In this document: positions 8,496-15,672 of the stretch, one piece after another
Layout of the letters: every line of letters begins with the position of its first letter
Position numbering within the stretch: position 1 is the first letter of the stretch
DNA from: Paraburkholderia rhynchosiae
GTDB taxonomy: Bacteria; Pseudomonadota; Gammaproteobacteria; Burkholderiales; Burkholderiaceae
Assembly (NCBI RefSeq): GCF_002879865.1
Contig: NZ_PNXY01000004.1
Location: 124,001 to 188,000 of the forward strand
Length of the DNA stretch: 64,000 nt
Reading direction: 5' to 3'
Position numbers and translations under genes: made by a program
Notes under the pieces: generated by a model
The model's database searches: none
Seen by the model: only the letters and a program-made list of their open reading frames with translations
What the model was told of the DNA's origin: nothing

Positions 8496-8924
8496 CTACT
8501 CGGGGCTGTCCTGCCGGTATTCGGTACGGACACCTTTGGGCAGCCATGGCTCTTTATGACAACACCATAGTTCGTAGGTCGGCTCGTAAAGGCCGGTGCG
8601 ATCGAATGCGCCGAGCGGTATGTCCAGCTCATCGCTTCCCACGTATTCCATGAACGCGACCGACCCGCACGTCGGGCAGAAATGTCTTCGCCCTTCCTGC
8701 GAGCTTTGCCACGCCTGAATCGGGCCGGAAAACTCCACTGCGTCGCGCGAAAACATCGCATACGCGCCAAATGCACTGCCATGTATGCGGCGGCACGTCA
8801 TGCAATGGCACAGCGATACTCGCCGAGGTTGCGCGCTCACATGGAAGCGCACGGCTCCGCACGCGCAGCCGCCGGTCTGTTCGACTTGCCCGCTCTGTGT
8901 GTTCTGTGCGCTTCCCGTGTCCAC
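8496..8924 (-). CDS. GFA/CENP-V family zinc protein
   Basis: A 142-residue protein of the glutathione-dependent formaldehyde-activating enzyme fold. Zinc-binding Cys groups are visible in order: GGCACGAVRF, LCHCMTCRRIHGS and FCPTCGSVAF. The middle SAFGAYAMF and the late LDIPLGAFD segments are typical. Family members bind zinc, and some bind glutathione, but most, including this branch, have no proven substrate. The GTG at 8924 has GGGAG six bases upstream and is preferred over TTG 8942. Upstream on the same strand is the 50-residue basic protein gene. Confidence 0.85.
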   Translation of the reverse strand: MDTGSAQNTQSGQVEQTGGCACGAVRFHVSAQPRRVSLCHCMTCRRIHGSAFGAYAMFSRDAVEFSGPIQAWQSSQEGRRHFCPTCGSVAFMEYVGSDELDIPLGAFDRTGLYEPTYELWCCHKEPWLPKGVRTEYRQDSPE

Positions 8925-8965
8925 GCGGTTCTCCCGACCCAAGGTTGCGATGTCCTTCGAGCGCG

Positions 8966-9118
8966 TTACTTGTCGCTCTTTTTCGGAATCTTCTTGCCCG
9001 ATTTGCGGGCCTGATTCAATGCAATGGCGACCGCCTGTTTCTGCGGCTTGCCATGCTTCGCTTCCGTCTTGATGTTGCGCGACACTGTTTCTCTGGATGT
9101 CCCTCTCTTTAGCGGCAT
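8966..9118 (-). CDS. 50-residue Lys-rich small protein
   Basis: A short gene starting MPLKRGTSRETVSRNIKTEA and ending KSGKKIPKKSDK, with the centre KHGKPQKQAVAIALNQARK. TAGGAGAGG lies four bases before the ATG. The KHGKPQKQAVAIAL segment is a recurrent motif of small basic proteins in proteobacteria, somewhat like the DUF6496 group; I cannot fix the family by eye. It is strongly basic with one amphipathic helix, so nucleic-acid binding is possible but not shown. Confidence 0.7.
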   Translation of the reverse strand: MPLKRGTSRETVSRNIKTEAKHGKPQKQAVAIALNQARKSGKKIPKKSDK

Positions 9119-9192
9119 GATCCTCTCCTATCAGTTGACGCGTTGATCAAAGGGCAGCCCTTGCGCAGTGCGGCTGCAATGAAAACACAGCA

Positions 9193-9211
9193 CGCCACGT
9201 GCCACGTGGCG
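9193..9211 (-). terminator. Hairpin after the DUF4142 gene
   Basis: CGCCACGT (9193-9200) and ACGTGGCG (9204-9211) pair perfectly around a 3-base loop, about 70 bases past the stop codon at 9281. No T-run follows, so this may instead be a protein-binding palindrome for the 50-residue gene downstream. Confidence 0.4.
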
Positions 9212-9280
9212 CGCCGCACGGTTGCCGGCCGCAATGCAACGACGGACGCCGCCTCGCGCGCTATCTGCGGCGCGGCACCG

Positions 9281-9826
9281 TTACTGTTGAGCGACGCCCT
9301 TCTTCGAGGCGAGCTGCTCTGCGCGCTGGTAATGCTCCTTGATGGTCGGGAGCGCCTTTTGGGCGGCCTTCTTCAGATCCGCGTTCTGCCCGTCGGCAAT
9401 TTCTTTCTCGAACGCGGCAATGGCCTGCTTATGCCCTTCGAGGCCGACCTTCTGGATATAAGCATGATCGAATTCCTTACCCTTGAGCGGCTTCAGCGCG
9501 TCGAGCACACTGGTGTCCGAATTGTCCTTCGGCACTTCCACGCCATGCGGCGCGGCCATCTTCAGTTGGACCGTCAGCTTCGTGTGGTCGAGCATCATGT
9601 GATGCGCGAACGATTTCACGTCCTTGTCGCTGGAGTTGCTCGTCGCGAGTTTCGCCGCGTCGATTTCAGTCGACGAAGACATCGAGGCGGCCTGAACAAA
9701 GTCTTTGTCCACCTGCGCCAGCGGATTGGCCGCGGTAGTTGAAGCGGCTTCTGTCTGGGCATTGGCAGCAACAGGAAGCAGGCTGAAACAACCGCACGCG
9801 ACTGCAATTAATGTCATGTTTTTCAT
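9281..9826 (-). CDS. DUF4142 family exported protein
   Basis: A 181-residue protein with a clear signal peptide (MKNMTLIAVACGCFSLLPVA then ANAQ, cleavage near residue 24). The mature part, starting QVDKDFVQAASMSSSTEIDA, is a four-helix ferritin-like bundle of the DUF4142 family, with FAHHMMLDHTKL in the second helix and FEKEIADGQNADLK later. The protein is periplasmic and its role is unknown, although genes of this family often go with oxidative or envelope stress. The ATG at 9826 has GAGG upstream and gives a clean signal sequence; the in-frame GTG at 9838 is rejected. Confidence 0.88.
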   Translation of the reverse strand: MKNMTLIAVACGCFSLLPVAANAQTEAASTTAANPLAQVDKDFVQAASMSSSTEIDAAKLATSNSSDKDVKSFAHHMMLDHTKLTVQLKMAAPHGVEVPKDNSDTSVLDALKPLKGKEFDHAYIQKVGLEGHKQAIAAFEKEIADGQNADLKKAAQKALPTIKEHYQRAEQLASKKGVAQQ

Positions 9827-10063
9827 GCGTATCCTCACTCATGTTCGAACGGGGTAGCCAGGGTGACGCAATATTCGTTGCGACATCCGGGGGCGCAGCA
9901 ACCGGCATGCCGCGGCGCGTCAACCGCCGGGATTTTTGTTCTCTCTGTCAAACGTGCATTTCCGCCTGAGCGATGGAATCTCTCCTGCACGAATTTCCGC
10001 GGGGACAGGCAGCCATTACAACCTCCTGCCCCGGACCCGAAGCGCGGTCTCACCACTCATTCT

Positions 10064-10090
10064 GCGGCAAGCGGGATCGCGCCTTGCTCG
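10064..10090 (+). promoter_or_regulatory. Diverged copy of a shared promoter-like element
   Basis: The stretch holds AGCGGGATCGCGC followed by CTTGCTCG and ends 35 bases before the ATG at 10126. It resembles the pair of near-identical elements at 22709-22733 and 57645-57669, with a one-base deletion and a one-base insertion. Confidence 0.35.
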
Positions 10091-10125
10091 TTGGCCGTTG
10101 CCAACCAAACCCGCGGGAGAACGCA

Positions 10126-10299
10126 ATGGCGACGAAACCGAAAGATCCAGACGACACCATGCAGAACGAAGCCGACGATGAGTCGAACGAAGGAACATTC
10201 GAAACCGACGTGTCCGAAACCGGCGAGGACGGCACCACCGTCCGGCAAGCGGAAGTCAAAGAGAGCGACTTGTCGGAAGTGAAAAAAGACCAGTCCTGA
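10126..10299 (+). CDS. Small acidic protein (57 residues)
   Basis: A 57-residue, highly charged protein: MATKPKDPDDTMQNEADDES at the start, then EGTFETDVSETGEDGTT and a mixed-charge tail ESDLSEVKKDQS. It is predicted to be disordered and cytoplasmic. GGGAGA lies five bases before the ATG. The size, composition and the upstream element recall the small protein at 57710, suggesting co-regulated stress proteins. A strong hairpin directly follows the stop. No function can be assigned. Confidence 0.6.
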   Translation: MATKPKDPDDTMQNEADDESNEGTFETDVSETGEDGTTVRQAEVKESDLSEVKKDQS

Positions 10300-10310
10300 A
10301 GCCATGCACG

Positions 10311-10347
10311 GCGATCGCCGTCCGCATTCATCGCGGACGGCGATCGC
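10311..10347. terminator. 15-bp perfect inverted repeat after the small acidic gene
   Basis: The arms at 10311-10325 and 10333-10347 (GCGATCGCCGTCCGC and its complement) pair fully around a 7-base loop. There is no T-run, so termination strength is uncertain. Its position shows that the following glycosyltransferase must start downstream of it. Confidence 0.6.
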
Positions 10348-10375
10348 AACTCAACCTCCATTGCACGATCGCCCA

Positions 10376-11455
10376 GTGAGAATCGCTCAAGTCGCCCCCC
10401 TCTATGAAAGCGTTCCGCCCAATGCCTACGGCGCCACCGAGCGCGTGGTCTCCTACCTGACTGAAGAACTCGTTCGACGAGGCCACGAGGTCACGCTGTT
10501 TGCCACCGCCGACTCGCGCACAGCGGCGCGGCTCGTGCCCATTTGCGAGCGCGGATTGTGGCGCGACACCGCCGTGTGGGACACACTCACGCATCACGTG
10601 AGGCAACTGGCTCGCGTCGCGCATCTCGCGAATGAGTTCGACGTCGTGCACTTTCATGGCGACCCGTTGCACTTTCCGCTCACCCAGTCGCTGCCGTGCA
10701 AATCGCTCACCACGCTGCACGGACAATTGCTGCCAATGGATCACGGGCCGCTCTTTCGTGAGTTCGCGTCGGCGCCGCTCGTGTCGATCTCCGACGATCA
10801 GCGCAAGCCCGTTCCGTCTGCGAATTGGCAAGCAACGATCCTTCACGGTCTGCCGCGCGACGAATTCGAATTTCAACCGGATCCCGCGCCTTATCTGCTG
10901 TTTCTCGGCCGCCTGATGCCTGGCAAGCGGCCCGATCTGGCCGTCGACATTGCGCGGCGTGCGGGACTGCCGTTAAAAATGGCCGGCAAGGTTCACCCTG
11001 GAGAGCGCGAGTACTTTGCGCAGCAGATAGAACCGCTGCTTCAGCGTTCGAGCGACTTCACCGACTTTCTCGGCGAAGTGGGCGGCACGCTGCGTAAGCA
11101 ACTGATCGCGAATGCGCGGGCGCTGCTGTTTCCAGTGGAATGGCCCGAGCCCTTCGGCATGGTCATGATCGAGGCAATGGCATGCGGCACGCCGGTCATT
11201 GCATTTCGGCGCGGCGCGGTGCCGGAAGTGCTGGAGCATGGAGTCAACGGCTTTATCGTCGATGACGTCGAAGAGGCCGTTAATGCGGTGGCGCGCATCG
11301 GCGACATAGATCGCGCGCGATGCCGCCGCTCGTTCGAGCAGCGCTTTACGGCCGCACGCATGGCCGACGATTACCTGCAAGTCTACGAACGCCTGCTGGC
11401 CGGAACGCGCGCGGCGGTGCCGACATCGAACGCCGATGCGCAGTTATACGGCTAG
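10376..11455 (+). CDS. Family 4 glycosyltransferase
   Basis: A 359-residue GT-B fold enzyme. The N-terminus VRIAQVAPLYESVPPNAYGA with TERVVSYLTEEL is the usual start of this group, which fixes the GTG at 10376 and rejects the ATG at 10304 (inside a hairpin region). The donor-binding signature is EPFGMVMIEAMACGTP, with the E-x7-E pair near residue 260; LLFLGRLMPGKRPD opens the C-terminal domain. It transfers a sugar from a nucleotide donor to an unknown acceptor in the cytoplasm. It stands alone, convergent with the hsp20 operon, far from the glycan cluster at 45218-54493. Confidence 0.88.
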   Translation: MRIAQVAPLYESVPPNAYGATERVVSYLTEELVRRGHEVTLFATADSRTAARLVPICERGLWRDTAVWDTLTHHVRQLARVAHLANEFDVVHFHGDPLHFPLTQSLPCKSLTTLHGQLLPMDHGPLFREFASAPLVSISDDQRKPVPSANWQATILHGLPRDEFEFQPDPAPYLLFLGRLMPGKRPDLAVDIARRAGLPLKMAGKVHPGEREYFAQQIEPLLQRSSDFTDFLGEVGGTLRKQLIANARALLFPVEWPEPFGMVMIEAMACGTPVIAFRRGAVPEVLEHGVNGFIVDDVEEAVNAVARIGDIDRARCRRSFEQRFTAARMADDYLQVYERLLAGTRAAVPTSNADAQLYG

Positions 11456-11460
11456 ACACA

Positions 11461-11493
11461 AGAAAAGCTACGGCCCCAGGCCGGGGCCGTAGC
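11461..11493 (-). terminator. Intrinsic terminator of the hsp20 operon
   Basis: GCTACGGCCCC (11467-11477) and GGGGCCGTAGC (11483-11493) form an 11-bp perfect stem with a 5-base loop. On the minus strand the stem is followed by TTTTCTTG. It lies nine bases after the hsp20 stop codon at 11502. Confidence 0.85.
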
Positions 11494-11501
11494 AAGCGGC
11501 A

Positions 11502-11909
11502 TTAGCCGACGTTGACTTCAATGCGGCGTGGCCGCGCTTCTTCCCGCCGCGGAATGGCGAGCTTCAACACGCCGTCCTGAAGATTCGCTTCGATCTTCGA
11601 CGTGTCGAATTCCGCGCCGAGCATGAATGAGCGCGAGAAATGCGGCGCGCGAATTTCCGCATGCTGCAGGCGCAATCCTGCGCGCGTCGGCACGCTCGCC
11701 TCCGCCTCGATATGCAGATTGCCGTCGTGCACGCGCACTTCCAGCTTCTCTTTCGACACACCCGGCAGATCCGCCCACAGCGTCACGCCATGCGCGTTCT
11801 CGATCACGTCGACGGGCGGCGTGAGCGTGGTGCGCGGCTCGGCCGGCTCGCGCTCGCCACGCGCCACAGGTTGCTGCTCCTGTTGAACAACTTCGGTCGT
11901 ATCGTTCAT
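11502..11909 (-). CDS. Hsp20/alpha-crystallin small heat shock protein (second of pair)
   Basis: A 135-residue ATP-independent chaperone that holds unfolding proteins. The alpha-crystallin domain runs from PPVDVIENAHGVTLWADLPG to LKLAIPRREEARPRRIEVN, with HIEAEAS and the A-x-DGVLKLAIP motif that closes the domain (NLQDGVLKLAIP). The N-terminus is Gln/Glu-rich and the usual C-terminal I-x-I anchor is seen only as IEVNV. The ATG at 11909 has GGAG nine bases upstream. It follows the first hsp20 by 23 bases, so both share a transcript. Confidence 0.93.
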   Translation of the reverse strand: MNDTTEVVQQEQQPVARGEREPAEPRTTLTPPVDVIENAHGVTLWADLPGVSKEKLEVRVHDGNLHIEAEASVPTRAGLRLQHAEIRAPHFSRSFMLGAEFDTSKIEANLQDGVLKLAIPRREEARPRRIEVNVG

Positions 11910-11932
11910 GATTCGCTCCATCGTCAATGAGA

Positions 11933-12373
11933 TCACTGAATGGTGACTGCGCGAGGCCTGGACGATTCGCGCTTGCCGACACTGATCGACAGGCAGCCGT
12001 TTGAATAGTGCGCCTCGACCTTGTCGGGATCGGCCTGTTGCGGTAGCTCGATCACGCGGCGAAAAGAGCCGGTAAAACGCTCCTGCGCGTAGTGGCGCGT
12101 GGACTCATCCGCTTCCGGCGTGATGCGCTTGCGCTCGCCGGCAATGGTCAGCAAACCTTTATCGATCGACACCTCCAGTTGCGACGCATCGATGCCCGGC
12201 GCAAATGCCACGATTTCGATTGAGTCGTCGGTGGTGCCGATATTGATTTGCGGAAAAGCCGACAGGCGGCCGGAGCGGATGCTCGAAGGGAAACCGCCGA
12301 ACAGCGCCGACATCTGCTGTTGCAGACGATCGAACTGGCTGAACAGGTCGGTCGCGAAGTAAAGGTCACTCAT
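11933..12373 (-). CDS. Hsp20/alpha-crystallin small heat shock protein (first of pair)
   Basis: A 146-residue small heat shock protein with the IbpA-like N-terminus LFSQFDRLQQQMSALFGG, then the alpha-crystallin domain (FPQINIGTTDDSIEIVAFAP through NGCLSISVGKRE). The C-terminus ends RAVTIQ. The ribosome site AGGAGG lies eight bases before the ATG and is the strand of a predicted hairpin (12382-12409) that would hide it at low temperature. A promoter-like pair lies about 140 bases upstream. The two Hsp20s probably form mixed oligomers, as IbpA/IbpB do. Confidence 0.93.
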   Translation of the reverse strand: MSDLYFATDLFSQFDRLQQQMSALFGGFPSSIRSGRLSAFPQINIGTTDDSIEIVAFAPGIDASQLEVSIDKGLLTIAGERKRITPEADESTRHYAQERFTGSFRRVIELPQQADPDKVEAHYSNGCLSISVGKRESSRPRAVTIQ

Positions 12374-12381
12374 GATCGTTT

Positions 12382-12409
12382 CCTCCTCGGTAGTGCCGGG
12401 GCAAGGAGA
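12382..12409 (-). promoter_or_regulatory. Putative RNA thermometer masking the hsp20 Shine-Dalgarno
   Basis: On the minus strand UCUCCU (12409-12404) can pair with the ribosome site AGGAGG (12387-12382), with an inner stem CGG/CCG around a CACUA loop and a one-sided internal loop UGCCC. This hides the Shine-Dalgarno of the hsp20 gene in an imperfect, heat-labile hairpin, as ROSE and fourU elements do in other small heat shock genes. Confidence 0.5.
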
Positions 12410-12512
12410 CGGATGAGCCTACGCGCTCCAGTCCGTCCGCCCGCACCCGCTGACAGACAAATCGAAACACGCAGCGCGCCGCCGGAACGGCGCGTCTGCC
12501 TGAGCGAAATCT

Positions 12513-12541
12513 AAAATAGATGCCGCCACATCGATTTCAAG
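12513..12541 (-). promoter_or_regulatory. Putative hsp20 promoter
   Basis: On the minus strand TTGAAA (12540-12535) and TATTTT (12518-12513) are separated by 16 bases, a fair sigma-70 pair. The -35 reads CTTGAAA, which is also the -35 of the heat shock sigma factor RpoH, but a CCCCAT-type -10 at proper distance is not clear. It would give a leader of about 130 bases. Confidence 0.4.
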
Positions 12542-13034
12542 ATCCTTCACGCAAATTTTTTGCCTTGAAAAGTAGATGCGAAACCATATAGTCGTGCGAG
12601 ATCAAAACGTGTCGGAGAATGAGGCATGGAATTCGATTCAGACCGGCTCACTCCTGGCACGGCATCGCGTACGTCTGCGCTCGCCAAGGGGCTTTCGCAC
12701 CGAAGGACTGCGAACCGCCGTGCACGTCACACGCATTGCGATCGGGAACAACAGGAGCGCACGAGCGCGGCCCATGGATGTTGCAGTGCGAGAGGAAAAA
12801 ACGTACGACTATCGGTAGGGACAACCTCTGCCGACGACCGGCCTTGCGCCCCGCAACTCGAAACGGCGATTGCCAGCGTGCCAGGCATGATGCCGTCGCA
12901 AGTCCGTATCTTCGTGACGGTCGTCACACAGGAGGAAGTGGATTTCCACTTCGGCGTTTATGAGCGGATGCTGGCCGGGAAGTTCAGCGGATTGCCGCCG
13001 ATCCCCGCGGCCGCAGCGAGTAGTTGCATGCCCA
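12542..13034. other. Gap upstream of hsp20 with no firm gene
   Basis: 493 bases between the hsp20 promoter and the hybrid kinase stop. Apart from the doubtful plus-strand frame starting at 12626, nothing was recognised: no RNA gene, repeat or terminator with a T-run. Confidence 0.5.
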
Positions 13035-13123
13035 CTATTGATCGAAGCCGCGCAGCATGGCGCTCAATTCATCCATGCTATAGGGCTTGCGAAGCGCTCC
13101 CCAATGAAACGGCAGTGTGTTGA
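12626..13123 (+). CDS. Doubtful ORF or gene remnant
   Basis: A 165-codon open frame in the gap upstream of the hsp20 pair, overlapping the 3' end of the hybrid kinase on the other strand. GGAG lies nine bases before the ATG. The first half has codon use unlike a Burkholderia gene, but from about 12855 (ETAIASVPGMMPSQVRIFVT, then EEVDFHFGVYERMLAGKF) it reads like real protein. I do not recognise it. It may be the decayed 3' part of a gene or chance. Confidence 0.2.
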   Translation: MEFDSDRLTPGTASRTSALAKGLSHRRTANRRARHTHCDREQQERTSAAHGCCSARGKNVRLSVGTTSADDRPCAPQLETAIASVPGMMPSQVRIFVTVVTQEEVDFHFGVYERMLAGKFSGLPPIPAAAASSCMPTIDRSRAAWRSIHPCYRACEALPNETAVC

Positions 13124-15380
13124 CCGGCGGCATTTCGTGACCCGATGCAAAAATGACGCGCAGCGCGGGCCGTAATTGCGCGGCCCGGCGCGCCAGTTCG
13201 AGGCCCGACATGGCCGGCATCGACAGATCGGTGATCAGCACATCGCATGGTTGCGCTTCGAGCATGCGCAGCGCTTCTTGCGGCGAATCCGTAAGCGCCG
13301 GCTCGTGGCCTAGCAACTTCAGCAATTCGCCGATCGCCTCGGACGTCTCCAGATCGTCGTCAACGAGAAGTATGCGCAGGCGCGTGACTGCCGCGGCATG
13401 CACTTCGGGTTGCGCGCCGTGACCGTTGCGGGTGAGTGGAGGAGCGCCGAGTATCTGGCGAATCTTGTACGCGAGCTGTTCGCGGCTGTACGGCTTGCTC
13501 AGCAATTCGACGCCCGGGTCCAGCCGGCCGCCGTGAACGATCGCATTCTGCGTGTAGCCCGATGTAAACAGCACCTTCATACGCGGCAATAACTGCACTG
13601 CCTGCGCAACCATGGCCGGGCTGCGCAGCGGGCCCGGCATTACCACGTCGGTAAACAGCAGATCGATATGCACGCCGCTGCGAATCACCGCGAGAGCCTG
13701 CTCCGCGTCGTTCGCCTTCAGCACGCTATAGCCTAGCCCCGTGAGCGTGTCGACCACGGTCGATTGCACTTCCTGATCGTCTTCCACCACCAGGATCGTT
13801 TCGGTGCCGCCGAGCAGCGTCACGGGAGGCGCGGCCGGCGTTTCGACCGCCTCTTCGGTCGAGCGCGGCAGATAGATCTTGACCGTCGTGCCGAGCCCGA
13901 CTTCGCTGTAAATCCGGATGTGGCCGCCGCTCTGCTTCACGAAGCCGTAGGCCATGCTGAGCCCGAGGCCCGTGCCCTGCCCTTCGGGTTTTGTCGTAAA
14001 GAATGGATCGAACGCGCGCTGCACGACTTCTGGCGGCATGCCCGTGCCCGTATCGGTCACGGCGAGCATCACGTATTGACCGGCGGGCACATCCGGAACG
14101 CCTGCAACGTACTGATCGTCGAGCATCGAGTTCGACACTTCCATGGTGAGCCTGCCGCCGTCCTTCATCGCGTCACGTGCATTGATCGCGAGATTCAGGA
14201 TCACGTTTTCCATCTGATGCACGTCGACGAGGGTATTCCACAGGCCGCCTGCCACCACCGTTTCGATCTCAACGGTTTCTCCAAGCGCGCGGCGCAGCAG
14301 GTCGTCCATGCCGCGAATCGCGGCGGCGAGATTGATGACGATGGGCCGCAACGGCTGCTGGCGTCCGAACGCGAGCAGTTGCGACGCGAGCTTCGCGCCG
14401 CGCTCGACGGCGTCGATCGCCTTGTCGAGGCGCTCGCGAGTCCATCCGTCGCGTTTATGCCGGCTTTCCAGCAGTTCCAGATTGCCGCGCAGAATCTGCA
14501 TGACGTTGTTGAAATCATGCGCGACGCCGCCGGTCAGCTTGCCGATGGCTTCCATCTTTTGCGATTGCACCAGCGCGACGCGGGTCTCTTCCAGCAGACG
14601 ATTGGCTTCCATGCGCTCGGTGATGTCGCGGGTGATCTTTGCAAATCCGACCAGCGCGCCCCCGTCGCGAATTGCGTCGATCACGACGTGCGCCCAGAAA
14701 CGCGAGCCGTCCTTGCGCACGCGCCAGCCTTCCGCCTCGAAGCGGCCATCGCGCGCGGCCGCGGCAAGGCCGCGCTGCGGCAGCCCGGTCCTGGCGTCCT
14801 CCGGTGTATAGAACCGCGAAAAATGCGAGCCGATGATTTCGCTCGCCGCGTAGCCCTTGATGCGGCGCGCGCCCGAATTCCAGTTAGTCACCATGCCTTC
14901 CGGCGACAGCATGAAAATCGCGTAGTCGGTCACGCCGTCGACCAGCAGGCGAAAGCGCCGTTCGCTTTCGAGCACCGCGTCGTGCACCGTCTTCTTGTCG
15001 GTCATATCGCGCACGATCTCGCCGAAGCCGAGCAGTGCGCCGTCGCCCGAACGCAGCGCTGTGAGAACCACGCTTGCCCAGAATGGGCTGCCGTCCTTGC
15101 GCAGGCGCCAGCCTTCGCTCTCGAAGCGCCCTTCGCGTCGCGCGGTAGCGAGCGCTGTTTGAGGAAGGCCCTTGGCGCGCTCGTCGGGGGTATAGAAGAT
15201 ATCTAGCGGCTGGCCGATGACTTCCTCTTCGCCAAAGCCGTGAATGGCCTCGCCGCCCTGATTCCACGATCGGATGCGGCCATCTTCGGACAGGCCGATC
15301 ACCGCATAGTCGCGCAAAGATTGAATCCAGATGTTGGCCCAATTCTGGATGATGTCATCGGGCTCGTATGCATGCGCCAT
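13035..15380 (-). CDS. Hybrid sensor histidine kinase (PAS-PAS-HisKA-HATPase-REC-REC)
   Basis: A 781-residue cytoplasmic kinase. Two PAS domains come first (about 14-125 and 140-250); both share the stretch FYTPEDARTGLPQ or FYTPDERAKGLPQ, a sign of internal duplication. Then HisKA with GKLTGGVAHDFNN (His288), HATPase with NLAINARDAMKDGG and GTGLGLSMAYGFVKQSGG, and two receivers: the first (about 526-640, LLFTDVVMPG) and a terminal one (about 668-781, Asp718 in LITDLSMPAMSG). The frame is open to 15503; ATG 15380 is chosen because the PAS module starts after it and GGAG precedes it. No partner regulator is adjacent. The PAS repeats suggest a redox or small-ligand signal. Confidence 0.93.
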   Translation of the reverse strand: MAHAYEPDDIIQNWANIWIQSLRDYAVIGLSEDGRIRSWNQGGEAIHGFGEEEVIGQPLDIFYTPDERAKGLPQTALATARREGRFESEGWRLRKDGSPFWASVVLTALRSGDGALLGFGEIVRDMTDKKTVHDAVLESERRFRLLVDGVTDYAIFMLSPEGMVTNWNSGARRIKGYAASEIIGSHFSRFYTPEDARTGLPQRGLAAAARDGRFEAEGWRVRKDGSRFWAHVVIDAIRDGGALVGFAKITRDITERMEANRLLEETRVALVQSQKMEAIGKLTGGVAHDFNNVMQILRGNLELLESRHKRDGWTRERLDKAIDAVERGAKLASQLLAFGRQQPLRPIVINLAAAIRGMDDLLRRALGETVEIETVVAGGLWNTLVDVHQMENVILNLAINARDAMKDGGRLTMEVSNSMLDDQYVAGVPDVPAGQYVMLAVTDTGTGMPPEVVQRAFDPFFTTKPEGQGTGLGLSMAYGFVKQSGGHIRIYSEVGLGTTVKIYLPRSTEEAVETPAAPPVTLLGGTETILVVEDDQEVQSTVVDTLTGLGYSVLKANDAEQALAVIRSGVHIDLLFTDVVMPGPLRSPAMVAQAVQLLPRMKVLFTSGYTQNAIVHGGRLDPGVELLSKPYSREQLAYKIRQILGAPPLTRNGHGAQPEVHAAAVTRLRILLVDDDLETSEAIGELLKLLGHEPALTDSPQEALRMLEAQPCDVLITDLSMPAMSGLELARRAAQLRPALRVIFASGHEMPPVNTLPFHWGALRKPYSMDELSAMLRGFDQ

Positions 15381-15672
15381 TAACCTGCTCCATGGAGAAT
15401 AGGCCGACGACCTAGTCTGCAATTTAATGCGCCGGGAACGGCGCACCGCGTATTTTCTTCTGTTGTTCCGTATTGTCTTGCACGCAAAGCCTTTAAATGT
15501 CACCGCCTTTGGGCTTTATGCGTATTGCGACATTTTATTAGCGAACGCGCGCGATATGAAGCGGTGTTTCCGTAAGGGCCGCTTCCGCTGGACGTAAGCG
15601 TTTGGGAACCCGTAGGTACGCCGATTGCTACCTTGTCGCAAACGCCCCATCCCGAACCCACCGCGCGGAAGT

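Noticed and set aside
10311..10347. GCGATCGC palindromes in the hairpin, resembling cyanobacterial HIP1
   Set aside because: Two copies arise as part of one inverted repeat, not a genome-wide repeat that could be judged from this window.
13764..15206. A long open frame (480 codons) antisense to the second hybrid kinase
   Set aside because: It has no recognisable domain or ribosome site. High GC at third positions often opens the antisense frame; the kinase on the other strand explains the region.
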